Source: Populus alba (lineage: Eukaryota; Streptophyta; Magnoliopsida; Malpighiales; Salicaceae). From it: a stretch of 64,000 bases of DNA. Positions 12,560-23,630 of the stretch are shown piece after piece. A model generated the notes under the pieces. The model had not been told where the DNA came from. It saw only the letters and a list, made by a program, of their open reading frames with translations, and ran no database searches. Made by a program: the position numbers and the translations under genes. Each line of letters opens with the position of its first letter. The stretch's first letter is position 1. The stretch covers positions 18,836,147 through 18,900,146 of the forward strand of contig NC_133297.1 in assembly GCF_005239225.2 (NCBI RefSeq), written 5' to 3'.

Positions 12560-13320
12560 AGTTCAAAGCAAGCCCCGCCTAGTTGGATCGGATTAGCCAT
12601 GTTGCTTTGTTCGTTTGGCTATGGAGTCTTAAAGCATAATAGATCAAGTTAAAAAAGCTTTATAAACTACTGTTATGATGGAGATGAACCGAAAGAAACA
12701 TTGGCAACAGGGAAGGCATGGATAGGAACTATACAAGAAGCATCATGTAAAAATATTCTTAAAACTCGATTTAAAATTAATTGAAAAAATCTACATATTA
12801 ATAAATCAAAATGAAAAAACCAATTAGAAGATTTAAAAAATAAAAATTGGTCCTTTTGATTTTGGTTTTACATTTTAGAAACCAACAAAATTAAACCAAG
12901 AAATCAAACCACAAAAACCAAAACTATATAAAACGGAACTAAACAAATCATTTTTTATCTCAAGAAAATCAAACCCTTGATAAAAATAGTCTAAGTTTTT
13001 TTATTATTAACCTATTTAAATTTATTTGGTTTTAACATAAATAAGATTGAATAAATCAATTTTTTTATTTAATTTAATTTTAAAAAATTAAAAATTATTT
13101 TAGTTAAATTTTTTTATCCAAATCAAACTGAACCAACGCATACTACTTACCTTTTACGTTAAGATAAAAAAATGGATATTAGATATTCGCATGTGAAGAA
13201 ACTACTTAATTATATCGGTACATTAATTCAATGTAATAAAGAATAATTCTCAATTTTTTATTTTATTTTATTTATTTCGTGGAAAACATAATGTACAATG
13301 GACAATATCATTCTTCAATT
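12560..13320. other. AT-rich spacer, no gene seen
   Basis: The DNA is AT-rich with imperfect self-complementary phrases between about 12760 and 13140 ('aaaccaattagaag', 'aaattggtccttttgattttggtttt'). This suggests an old small transposon, but no ends can be defined. Confidence 0.3.
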
Positions 13321-13324
13321 TATT

Positions 13325-13559
13325 CATTATTAGTGATTTGGAAACGTGTGCTACAACACAATTAGATTACAACACAATTAGATGATAATAATTTTGTGTT
13401 GTAGCGTACTTAATTAGCACACGTTATCGCATGTTTATTTCTACAGAGAGGCTTTGAAACTTGGAAGGATAATTAACTTGTCTTCAAAGAATTTATAAGC
13501 TGATGCAATGCTTGTGCTAGTTGTTAACATGCTAGCTTTGAAGTATTTGTGATCACACC
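13325..13559. repeat. Left arm of inverted duplication, part 1
   Basis: It matches the reverse complement of about 20396-20600, directly upstream of the GH17 gene. Shared pieces are 'tgatgcaatgcttgtg', 'ttgttaacatgcta', 'caaagaattaat/tataagctg', 'gtgttgtagcgtac' and 'ttggaaac'. The match resumes after the hAT-like insertion at 15804. Confidence 0.75.
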
Positions 13560-15803
13560 CAAGGTTGTTAAAATCGCTAGTTAACTCGTAAAATCTTACG
13601 ATTTCACGAGTCAATATGTATTTAACGTGTTAAATCGGACTAAAAACTCGAAACCAGTAAAATCGGAAATCACTACAACATTTAACAGTTTTACCGATGG
13701 AATTTTTCCGTCGGCGTAAGACACACAGTCCATCGGTAATTAATTTACCAACAAAATCACCGACGGAAATGCTCCGTCGGTGAATCTTTCATCTATAATT
13801 TTTTATCTGTCAGTAAACACGTTGGTAATAAAAAAATATTATTACCAACGGATTTATTGATGGAACAAACACGTAAAAAAAAATTACCCACTTCATTCCG
13901 TCAGTATATCCCTCAAAAAATACTATCGGTAATTTCGTTGGTAATTATTTAAAAACATTTTAAAAGAAATTATTTTATAACATTATAAAATAATTAAATT
14001 AACATAAATCAACACTCTTTAATATATACTCAAAATGGTTGGAAAAAAGAATAAGAAAATCAACTCAAACAAATTTGCAACAAATAAATAAAATGAAAAA
14101 AATAAATCCAACTAAAAAAAATTCATATGAAAAAATGAAGTTGCAATTGCTAAAAATTTGATCTCATATGAAAAAAAATCTCACAAAAACATTTATACAA
14201 TTATTAAGAACAAAAACAATTAAAAATAAAATAAAAAACAAATATAGTAAAAAAATCATAAAAAAAAAGAAAAAAGAAAAATCTTACCTTAATGTAGTTG
14301 CAATTGCAGCTAAGGAGAGATAAAAAATATCGTAAAGCATATTAATTAAAAAAAAATCTAAGAGGATAAAAGAAGAAAGAAGAAGAAGATATACCCAGGC
14401 ATGGAAGAGAAGAGAAGGAGATGAGGAGAGAAGAGAAGAGAAAAAAATAGATATTGGTGTTTTTTACATATAGGGAAGAAGAAGAAGAAGAAGTAGAAGA
14501 AGAACAAGAATAAGAAATGAGTTTGTCTCTTGTGAAATAAGAGGATCCAGGCTTATTATTGGGGCGTGTTAGCGATCGTTTTACCTATGAAATTCCATCT
14601 GTAATATTTAATTTAAATTTTGAATTTTATAAAAAGTTATCAAAAACCGCCAACAATCACCGATAATTTTTCAATCCGTCGGTGATTCCGTCTGTAATAT
14701 TTAAATGAAAAAATTAAATTAATTGAATTTTTTCAGAAAACAACCAAATAACACCAACGACTTTTCAATCCGTCGGTGATTTTATCGTAAAGAACAACAA
14801 TTAACAGTGCAATTGGAAAGTGAAAAGTTTTGAAGCTGTCTAGAAAATACTGACAAAAAATTCCGTCGGTGATTCTCTTTGTAATTGACGCGATGAACAG
14901 TGTTCACAGTTTACCAACGAATTAATTCAGTCGGTAAAAATGACACGTCATCATTTTTTTTTGCTTTGTTTTAATTATTTTCCCCACTGTAATTCCCTCA
15001 GTATATACCGAGGGAATATTTTTGTTGGTAAAATCCCTCGGAAATTTACCGAAAGAAATATTCCATCGGTATTTCCGTTTGTATTTATCGATTTTTTGGT
15101 AGTGAATTTTGTTTCGATTAAAGTTGGGATAGAAACTAGACATCTAAAACTTTCCAACTATATATCGTAGGCCCAATAATTCATCCAAATAAGAACGAAT
15201 GACATGTTTGAAATTAGGACTCAAATCTGCCAAGAACATACAAAAATTGGAGATTCAGGCTACATGGAGGAATTTTAACATGAAGACTTTTTTTATTATT
15301 CTATTTTATTTATTTATTTATTTATAAATAATTATTTTTAATTTGAATTTTTTATAGCGCATTGGACATTGTTTAGGAGTTTATTTCATTATTGTATTTA
15401 TGTTAGTTAATTACTAATTTAAACTCATTAGCTTGCAAGCCAAAAGGGGTTTATCAAGACTTATTGTGATGGGAATAACCAGGTTGTCACTAGGTTTATG
15501 TGTGCTTCCTATCTTTCAGTGATTCCTCTATATTGAGAAATTTTATTATGAGACTTTTTATTTCTCCATGTCATTAATTTATTAATTCATACTATCTATC
15601 TCTCTCATTTTATTTAGATCACTCACTGATTATAATATTGTTGACTCATTTTATCAGATTTTAATGTAATTTAATTTCTTGACTACAATTATCAATATAT
15701 AATTAGTTAAAAAAATTACTTATGATTTTATGATTCGAGTTTACGATCCGAGTTTATATTTTATTTTTCGTATCGTGTTAAAAAAGCGTTTTTAACAACC
15801 TTG
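13560..15803. mobile_element. hAT-like non-autonomous element (contains CACTA)
   Basis: The terminal inverted repeats are CAAGGTTGTTAAAATCGCT at 13560 and its near-perfect inverse ending at 15803 (one mismatch in 19). They are flanked by 8-bp target duplications ATCACACC (13552-13559) and ATCGCACC (15804-15811), one mismatch. An 8-bp duplication and a CA-starting terminus fit the hAT superfamily. The opposite arm (about 20390) lacks the insert, giving an empty site. Without the nested CACTA element it is about 810 bp. No transposase reading frame is present. Confidence 0.8.
13671..15104. mobile_element. Non-autonomous CACTA element
   Basis: It starts CACTACAACATTTAACAG at 13671 and ends ...TTTTTTGGTAGTG at 15104, with a 3-bp target duplication AAT (13668-13670 and 15105-15107). 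Both ends carry subterminal repeats of the TTACCGACGGA / TCCGTCGGTAA type, the same motif as the CACTA elements at 53719 and 58047. It is 1434 bp with no transposase gene; the middle is A-rich with GA-rich runs. It must move with enzymes supplied elsewhere. Confidence 0.9.
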
Positions 15804-15895
15804 ATCGCACCATAACTTTCCAATCAATTTGAGTTCTCTACCTTTCTTTCTTGTTTTCCACGTAACAAAAAGGCAAATACACTTTAAAAATGATA
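15804..15895. repeat. Left arm of inverted duplication, part 2
   Basis: The reverse complement of this stretch matches 20270-20400 ('aaagtgtatttgc', 'cttttggttatgtggaaaacaag', 'aggcagagaactcaaat', 'gaaagttatagcgc'). Confidence 0.75.
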
Positions 15896-16504
15896 TTCTC
15901 TTGATTTTTTTTTTATGTTGTTTACATTACATCATATTGACATACTCATGAATTTACATTCCTGTTCTAGTCTCGTTATCAACACAAGTTTATACACGAG
16001 TGCTGAACAACAATCTTACACATATAATACCTCATTTCTTATGATCCTCATGTGATTTCTCAACACAACATCCTCATAAACAAGAATACCACATAAATAT
16101 ATTCATAACATAATATTTACATGTTTGCACATCCACATCCATGTTCCAATACAGTTTTCATGACAAGTCCTTACAAAAGTGTCGAAAGGAAAATATTCAA
16201 TATAACACTTAAGACAAACTATTACATAGCACTTTTTAAAATATGAGAACCTGTGGAACCGTTTTCCTATGTACCTTGATTGTATGATGCCCCTGTTACA
16301 AAAACAACATGAGTACAAGAACTATAAATAATCTAAACATAATACTAATAACTAGAAGGATGTTATCGTTATTTTTTGTTATCAACTAAAGGAGGGTACA
16401 TTCTTTCATTCACTTCTCAAATACACTGTGCAATGCTCATTACTTCGCTACATGTATTATCCTCATTAGTCAAAGCTAATAAAAAATCAGAACCCGGACA
16501 TTCA

Positions 16505-16930
16505 TCTAAAATGTCATTAGCTGAAGCTAATCATCAACAGAACCCGGTCATCCATCTCGGATGCCATTAGCCAAAGCTAATCATGAAACATGACCCGGTT
16601 ATCCATTCAGATGCCATTAGCCAAAGCTAATCATTTATTCATCCCGGCCATCCATCTAGGATGCCATTAGCCGAAGCTAATCAATCATTTATCCCGGTCA
16701 TCCATGCGAATGCCATTAGCCAAAGCTAATCAATCATTTATATTGATCATCCACTTAGGATGCCATTAGCCAAAGGTAATCAATCATTTGTCTCGGTCAT
16801 TCATTCAGATGCCATTAGCTGAAGCTAATCAATCATTTATCCCAGTCATCCACTTCAGATGCTATTAGTCGAAGTTAATCAATTATTTATCCCGGACAGC
16901 CATTTTGGATGTCATTAGCTGTAGCTAATC
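16505..16930. repeat. Hairpin-unit array A3, ~50-bp period
   Basis: There are nine units of the 'gatgccattagccgaagctaatcaatcatttatcccggtcatccat' type, the same family and orientation as array A1. The dyad ATTAGC-NNNN-GCTAAT is kept in most units. Confidence 0.85.
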
Positions 16931-17039
16931 ATTTTTTCATTAGCATTTACTCCTTTGACAGCTTGATGTTTGTACAAACACAATACAATTAAATTCATGA
17001 TAGAGCATTTCATATATTAACATTATGAAAAAGGAAGGT

Positions 17040-17870
17040 GAAAATCTGATTCGCTGTAGACAACACAATTTTGACAATGAACTCTAATTCACTGCAGACA
17101 ACACAATTTCGACAGTGAATACTAGTTCGCTGCAGACAACACATTTCAACAACGATCGTTGATTCGTTGCAGACAACACAATTTCAGCAGCGAACTTTGA
17201 TTCACTCCAGATAATGCAATTTCAGCAGCGAACTTTGATTCTCTACAAACAACGCAATTTCAGCAGCAAACACTGGTTCGCTGCGCACAACACAATTTTG
17301 GCAGCGAGCTTTGATTCGCTCCAGACAATGCAATTTCGGCAACGAACACTGGTTTGCTGCACACATCACAATTTCAACAACAAGCTCTAATTCACTTCAA
17401 ACAATGCAATTTTGGCAACAAACACTAGTTCGCTACAAACCACACAATTTTTCACTACAGACATCACAATTTCTACATTGAACACTGGTTCGCTGCACAT
17501 AACACAATTTGGGTAGCGAGCTCTCATTCACTATGGACAACATAATTTTGACAGGGAACTCTGATTCGCTTCAGACAACGCAATTTCAGCAACGAACTTT
17601 GATTTGTTGCACACAACACAATTTCGGCAGCAAAAACTAATTCACAACAAATACTATAAGTTCACAGCGAACACCTGATTCACTACAGACATTATAATTC
17701 AGCAATGAACACCTGATTCGCTACAAACACTATAATTCAACAGCGAACACCTGATTGGCTGCAGACAACACAATTAAGCAACGAATGCTAATTCACTACA
17801 GACAACATAATTTAGCAGTGAACACCTGATTCGTTGCAGACACTATAATTTGGTAGGAAACATCCATATG
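17040..17870. repeat. Hairpin-unit array B (GCTGC/GCAGC stems)
   Basis: There are roughly 15 units of 45-60 bp: 'gattcgctgcagacaacac' followed by 'aatttcagcagcgaacact'. The two halves are inverse: TTCGCTGC pairs with GCAGCGAA. At 17087-17094 / 17113-17120 the stem is ATTCACTG / CAGTGAAT instead, so both sides have changed together. Later units are more decayed. Confidence 0.8.
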
Positions 17871-18920
17871 CGTTTCAGTTCCAGCGCACAGTTTGCTATT
17901 AAAAATCCAACATAATCACATAATTTCAAGCATGAACAACCATATGCAATTTAGTTCCAGCATACAATATGTTTTTATCATCCAGTAAAATCACAAAATT
18001 TCAAGCCTAAACATCAACATGCATTTTGGTTCCAACATACAATTTGTTCTTAAAATCCAGCAGAGTTACAAACTTCATGCAATGCATCATTTCTTTACTC
18101 CTTTCATGTAAGTTCTTCCATCATGTATGAAAAACTAAAGCATCAATCATCCCCATGCATTCTCTTTTAGTTTGAATATGGTCTAGGAGTTCAACAATGT
18201 CATTTTCATGCATTTCATCACATATTTACATGTTGTTCAACCCTCACTATGGCCGGCTATCCCTCCAAGTTTATGCATTTAAAATTTATTTATTTATTTT
18301 GTTAAATGTTCTAGAACTAGGTTCCCCTAATCAGCCCTGTTTTTGTCCCTATTTCTAGACTAGATTTCCTTAATAGCTGGTGTAAGGATCCTAGGCCATT
18401 TTCTTAGGATTTTCTTCTTCCTTTTCAGTCCCAAAGTCACAAGAACAATGGAGAAGAGTTTTGGTTCATACCTCACGACTTTTTAACAGGTTCCAAGTGT
18501 AGTTTCAAAGGTATCTCTTTCTTTTTCTATCCAGTTTTCTCCTTTTCTTTTCTTATGCAGCTTGGCCGGCCTGCTACACTCTTTCTCCTTTTATAAATTC
18601 AGTCACTAACCTCACCCTCTAGGTTTCCTTTCACTCTTATATTTAATGGAGGGGGTATGTAGCTAGATTACGTCCGGTTTTTTTATGGAAAGGAGGCAGA
18701 GGAGCAAGAGCATGCAGCTGCTGTAGCTAGTCTTTGGGAAGAGGAAGGGTCTCCCTTTCTCTCTCCTTGTATTTATAGCCCTTATAAGCGTGCTGCAGTG
18801 TTTGGGGGTTGTTCTACCTTATCCTTGTCCTTTTTTAGGTTATCTTGAGTTGGTTTCTATTCCAATTCTCCCCTAGGATAAGGTGATCCAACACTAATTT
18901 TTTGTTGAGTTTTTAGTGTC
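17871..18920. other. Non-coding H-type DNA
   Basis: 'Agtttccagc' and 'acaatttgtt' phrases repeat three times (17870-18060). A CT-rich stretch with a minus-strand TATA-like box follows (18400-18800). No gene is seen. Confidence 0.4.
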
Positions 18921-18924
18921 AATG

Positions 18925-19095
18925 TCGATTCAGAAATCAGCAGCAAAACTATGTTGATGCCAATTCAGAAATCAACAGCAAAAAACTGTGACGCCACCGA
19001 TTCAGAAATCAGCAATGAAGAACTTTGTCGTTGTCGATTCAGAAATTGGCAGCCAAAAACTATGTTGCTGCCGATTCAGAAATCCTACATCTAAC
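18925..19095. repeat. Hairpin-unit array C (~45-bp period)
   Basis: There are about four units around 'gccgattcagaaatcggcagc'-like cores. GCYGATT and AATCRGC are inverse around a short CAGA loop. Individual units have one or two mismatches. Confidence 0.65.
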
Positions 19096-19339
19096 GAACT
19101 GCATCACCTCGCGGTGTATTTGTTTCAACAATAACCATATTATTTAATTTACTCAATATCTTAGTCATATATTAATTATTTTACTCTTAACCTTTGAAAT
19201 TTAATACTTCTAAATTCAATCAATTAATTTACATAATCTTTTCAAAACTTTAATATCCAACTAACTCATCTTGATTGCCAATAATTCTAATACTTTCATA
19301 TAATTACCCATAAATTTGGTTATTCTTCCTCTATAACTA

Positions 19340-19630
19340 ATAAATCTGGTAATTACATTAGAATTACCCATCATCCGGCTAACCTCTTTTATTAGCCAAT
19401 CAATCTGGTAATTCTATAAGAATTACCCAATATCTGTATAGAATTACCCAATATCTGGTTAACCTCTTTATTAACCAATAAACTCGGTAATTCTCTTAAT
19501 TACCCAAGAAATGCGGCTAACCCATTTTGGTTGCCAAAATCAATCCGATAATTCCATATGAATTACCCAGCATCCGACTACCCCTTTTGTTAGCCAAATA
19601 ATAATTCTGGTAATTTCACATAAATTACCA
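19340..19630. repeat. Hairpin-unit array D (two alternating stems)
   Basis: Two kinds of dyad alternate. Type 1: GGTAATTC-5-GAATTACC (19407-19427) and GGTAATTT-5-AAATTACC (19609-19629). Type 2: GGCTAA (19377-19382) / TTAGCC (19392-19397) and TGGTTAA (19456-19462) / TTAACCA (19471-19477). In both types the two sides of the stem differ between units in a matching way. Confidence 0.85.
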
Positions 19631-20269
19631 ATAATTCTCATTTGTAATAATCACTAAATTTACTCATTTGCTTCATTCTTTTAACATCAATTAAATAAAC
19701 AACATAGATATTTAAGGAAAACTAATAATTACAAAATAAGATGACGAATCACCTACCTTCTGTTCGTGATGACCCAACTCCTCCCGTATGATAACCAACT
19801 TCTTCTGTCTGATAACCAGCTCCAGACATCACTTCTGAATCAATCAAATGTCATTATATCATTAGTCCATCAATATTTTTCTTACGTGCTGAAATGCAAA
19901 GCATATATATTTTTTTTATTTGTTTTGATAAAAATTCATTCGCAAACATAACATCATCATTTCACATACAACCACGTAATTAATTCAAGTTACTTCTTTT
20001 CTTGATTTATGTTCATAATTCCTCCATCAAATAATCCTTTTATTCTTTATGCCTTCACATCATATTATTTATTTTATCTAAACATATGTAAGAACTATAT
20101 TCAAACACAATTTAAACATCTTGTCTTCATGCTTTCTTTTTAATTTAAATAAACCCAACAATAATTTAGTCTTTTATAAAAACTGAACTGATTAATTATT
20201 ATGTTCATTAATTTTTTTTTATTGCCTTGGTTAATCTTATATATTCGAATCTAATAGATAAGTACGTTT

Positions 20270-20600
20270 TCAACCATTTTTAAAGTGTATTTGCAGTTGT
20301 TGTGTTTTTCTTAGGACCATTGGCCTGCCTTTTGGTTATGTGGAAAACAAGAGGGAAAGGCAGAGAACTCAAATCGATTAGAAAGTTATAGCGCGATGAC
20401 AAACACTTCAAAGTTATAGCTTGTTAACAACTCACACTAAGCATTGTCACAACCATTGCATCAGCTTATAATTAATTCTTTGAAGACACGCGATAACGTG
20501 TTCTAATTAAGTACGCTACAACACAAAATTATTATCAAATAATTGTGTTGTAGCACATGTTTCCAAATTATTATCATATGAATCAAATAATTGTGACAAT
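20270..20600. repeat. Right arm of inverted duplication
   Basis: It is the inverse of 13325-13559 plus 15804-15895, without the hAT insert. It forms the upstream region of the GH17 gene. A 12-bp perfect palindrome, GCTACAACACAA (20515-20526) with its inverse (20543-20554), lies about 165 bp before the start codon. Confidence 0.75.
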
Positions 20601-20656
20601 TTAATTCACCACCCGAAGTCATCTTTACGCTTCTGTCCTCGACTTATAGCATATTC

Positions 20657-20666
20657 TATATTTAAT
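20657..20666 (+). promoter_or_regulatory. TATA-like box of the GH17 gene
   Basis: TATATTTAAT lies 53 bp before the ATG at 20719. This is a plausible spacing for a plant TATA box with a short leader. It is the only good candidate close to the start. Confidence 0.45.
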
Positions 20667-20718
20667 ACCCACTCCAGTTTAAAAAAAAAAACAGAACAGA
20701 AACCGCTCCTCCTAAGCC

Positions 20719-22801
20719 ATGGTGGTGCTTCCTTATACTGTTGCTTTCCTACTCCTTTCCTTCTTACAGACTGTAAAAATCGCAAGTAAGTTTGCGTCTC
20801 TTTCTATTTTAATTACCTCCTTCCATTTCTAAAGAATTTACCTTAACTGAGCTGTCTTCATTTCAGTCTATGAAAACAAATTAAAAATATGTTGGTGTTC
20901 TGTTTTGTCGTTTAAAAATTTATGTTTGATCATCTCCTTTAAATTTTGCTGCTTTTTGTGCAGACTCGCAATCATTCATCGGTATAAGCTACGGCCAAGT
21001 TGGGGACAACCTTCCACCACCATCATCCACCGCAAAGCTTCTTCAATCCACTTCAATCCAAAAGGTCCGATTATATGGATCGGACCCCGCCATAATCAAA
21101 GCCTTAGCCAACACCGGAATTGGAATTGTTATCGGCACTGCAAATGGTGACATTCCAGGACTAGCCTCTGATCCCGATTTTGCCAAGAGCTGGATCAACA
21201 CAAACGTGCTTCCCTTCTATCCAGCTAGCAATATCATCCTCATCACTGTTGGCAACGAGGTCATGACTTCCAATGACCAGAATCTCATGAACAAGCTCTT
21301 ACCAGCAATGCAAAATGTACAGAATGCTCTAAATGATGCATCGCTCGGGGGTAAAATTAAGGTCTCCACAGTTCATTCGATGGGAGTGCTTAAGCAGTCT
21401 GAGCCACCTTCTTCTGGAAGCTTTGATCCAAGTTATCGGGATCTGATGAAGGGCTTGTTGGAGTTTAATAGTGCGAATGGTTCGCCTTTCGCAATCAATC
21501 CCTACCCTTACTTTGCCTACAGAAGCGATACAAGGCCTGAGACTCTCGCTTTTTGCCTTTTCCAGCCGAATGCAGGACGAATTGATGGAAACACTAAGAT
21601 CAAGTACATGAACATGTTCGATGCTCAGGTGAGAGTAAATCAAATTGCAAGTGCGAAAATTTTGTATCAATAGATGATCGAATAAAAATGCTACTGACAA
21701 TTAGTGGTTTAATCAATTGCAGGTGGATGCAGTTTATTCTGCACTGAATTCTATGGGATTTAAGAATGTTGAGATTGTGGTGGCTGAGACTGGATGGCCA
21801 TTTAAAGGAGATGACACCGACGTAGGGCCAAGCATTGAGAATGCCAAGGCTTACAATGGCAATTTGATTGCACACCTTCGATCGATGGTGGGCACTCCAC
21901 TCATGCCAGGAAAATCAGTGGATACATACCTCTTTGCTCTTTACGACGAAGACTTGAAACCTGGACCTGGTTCTGAGCGATTATCTGGACTTTTCAAGAC
22001 TGATCTCACCATGATTTATGATGCTGGACTCTCTACAAGTAACCAGGTAAGAACAAAATTTACGTGCATTTCATTGGTATTTCGAGTATTCAACAGCCAA
22101 GTGTTCTATTCCTGAGCTTTCCTTTGATTTGGCATTTAAATTTCTGTGTTTGGTTGGGAAGATGGGTTTTAAAACATCACTACGCATTTTGTTTGTTAAT
22201 ATAGTGGACAGTTCCTTTTCAAGAAAGAAAAAAGGCCAAATTGTACTAAAAAAAAGCCCCTTAAACTTAACTTCTGAACAAAAAAAACCCCTGTACAAAA
22301 AATCAATAACAAAAAAGAAAAACTTAGGCTCTCTATGTCTCTATTAATAATGAAAAAAAATAGTAGAAAGAAATATTCAATTATTTAATATACCTTTATC
22401 AACAACATTTGAAATACATAGAATCATTATTTATAGATAAATAAATCCAAAATATTGCATATTGCACCTTCACAAACCCATTTAATTTCTTGAAACAGAC
22501 TCAGTCACCAGCAGCATCACCACAACCTTCACCAACAACAACCACCACCACTACCACCACCAGTAACAATAACAGCAGCACGAGCACGAGCACGAGCACC
22601 GGCACGGGCACGAGCACGAGCACAGGCACGGGCACGAACACCATTAGCATCAACATCTGTAGCAGCAACAACAACAGCAGCAGCAGCAGCAGTAGCGACA
22701 TCAACAAAGTATATTTAATTAAGATTTTTAATTTAGGTTTATTGTATGGGTTTACGAGACTTTCTTTGATTTGCCTTTTCTTTTATTACTTGCAAACTTA
22801 G
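20719..22801 (+). CDS. Glucan endo-1,3-beta-glucosidase (GH17), 4 exons
   Basis: It hydrolyses internal beta-1,3-glucan (callose) bonds in the wall or apoplast. Exons: 20719-20785, 20964-21628, 21723-22046, 22499-22801, all with GT...AG introns and matching phase. The first two exons total 244 codons; the protein is about 452 residues. Exon 1 is essentially a signal peptide (MVVLPYTVAFLLLSF). The mature start FIGISYGQVGDNLPPP is typical. The proton-donor Glu is about E120 (ITVGNEV) and the nucleophile about E266 (VVAETGWP); the residue after the Pro is Phe rather than the usual Ser/Ala. The C-terminal exon encodes Thr/Ser/Asn/Gly repeats then a hydrophobic tail; no Cys-rich X8 module is seen. 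The tail could be a membrane-anchor signal or intron read-through. Reading frames and catalytic residues are intact, so this is the best functional gene here. Confidence 0.85.
22540..22706 (+). repeat. Trinucleotide/hexanucleotide repeats in GH17 exon 4
   Basis: There are runs of ACC, AGCACG/GGCACG and AGC units. They encode Thr, Ser-Thr, Gly-Thr and Ser tracts of the linker. Such tracts change length by slippage, and the minus-strand Leu/Val frame across it is an artefact. Confidence 0.8.
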
Positions 22802-23465
22802 AATTAGAAGCTGCAAAGAAACGATGAAGATGGGTTAGGGTTTTTCACTCTCTATTTTATAAGTTCCTCTGTTGATTCTATTGTTTAGGAGTAAATTGAA
22901 AAAATAATTGGAAAATCTGTTTGGGATATTTGCTGGTTGAGTATTATTATAATTTTGTTTTAAAAAAAAAACAATTTAGCCATAGAGAGAAGAAAGGAAA
23001 AGTTAAGTTTATGAGCTAGCTTCATTTACTCTTTTACATGGCGCGTTAGTTCCCAATCTAATGGTACGAGGAAAGATGTTGTATTTGGCATTGTGATTTC
23101 TTTATATATTTTATATCTTGACCAATTGGCTCATTTGGTAGAAATTTGATCCTTATGATTATTAGAAATCCCAATTTTGGTAGATTTTGTTGGTGAAATT
23201 GTGAATATTTATACATGATGCTTTTTTTTTATAGTTCCTATCCATGCAAACAACAATGAAATATATATAGCCTTGTTAACAAAAGGCTAAATATAAAAAG
23301 ATAAAACAGGAAATGAAACCATAAAACACTCGTGTCTTCATTAACAAAACGAAGTCCTTTACCAAACCTAAAACTTTTACTGCTTATAGTCCACCATCTG
23401 TTAGCTAAATTTAAACACCAAGAAATAGAAAAATTTATTGAAAAATATTACAAATCACAGGAAGC
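22715..23465. repeat. GH17-dUTPase intergenic segment, reference copy
   Basis: It holds the 3' flank of GH17 (+) and the 3' untranslated region of the dUTPase remnant (-), which converge. Related copies are at 35880-36407 and 56703-57283 (direct) and part at 11926-12195 (inverted). Landmarks are 'aggaaaagttaagtttatga', 'tatatattttatat', 'ctcatttggtagaaattt', 'atcccaattttggta' and 'gcatgatgct'. Confidence 0.8.
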
Positions 23466-23630
23466 TCAAACACCAATAGATCCAAACCCTCCAACACCTC
23501 TCACAGTTGCATCCAAATCATGGACTTCCATGACATTAGGAGTCATAATTTTCTCAAGAATCAACACCGCAATTCTATCACCAACCTTTACCTCGAAATC
23601 AACATTAGAGTGGTTAAACAAAATAACCCC
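23466..23630 (-). pseudogene. dUTPase last-exon fragment, copy 2
   Basis: This is the cleanest dUTPase copy. It is open from GVILFNHS through [12 protein letters not shown] and LILEKI to the C-terminal phosphate-binding motif [10 protein letters not shown] and the stop TGA (23466-23468). The motif normally reads RGxGGFGSTG, so one Thr is Ile here. At 23630 the coding sequence stops, in the middle of what is continuous exon in copies 1 and 3 (after YRGP), and satellite DNA begins. It therefore cannot make an enzyme, as it lacks the substrate-binding GVIDADYRG part. Confidence 0.85.

Larger units (their letters stand above)
15915..20260 (-). mobile_element. Family H-like repeats filling the loop
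   Basis: From 15920 it is a relative of the H element at 3398 in the same (minus) orientation, with its start truncated. It carries four kinds of hairpin arrays (16505-16930, 17040-17870, 18925-19095, 19340-19630). It has a minus-strand TATA-like box (about 18772-18782) and, at about 19745-19760, the inverse of the AGGTAGGTGA block seen in other H copies. The order of parts suggests two H-type units fused or nested. The ends are not resolved, and no protein domain is present. Confidence 0.45.

Noticed and set aside
14940..15170. Overlapping small frames on both strands
   Set aside because: They arise from the palindromic CCGACGG/CCGTCGG terminal repeats of the CACTA element.
22501..22707. 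Leu/Val-rich minus-strand frame
   Set aside because: It is the antisense of the codon repeats in GH17 exon 4.
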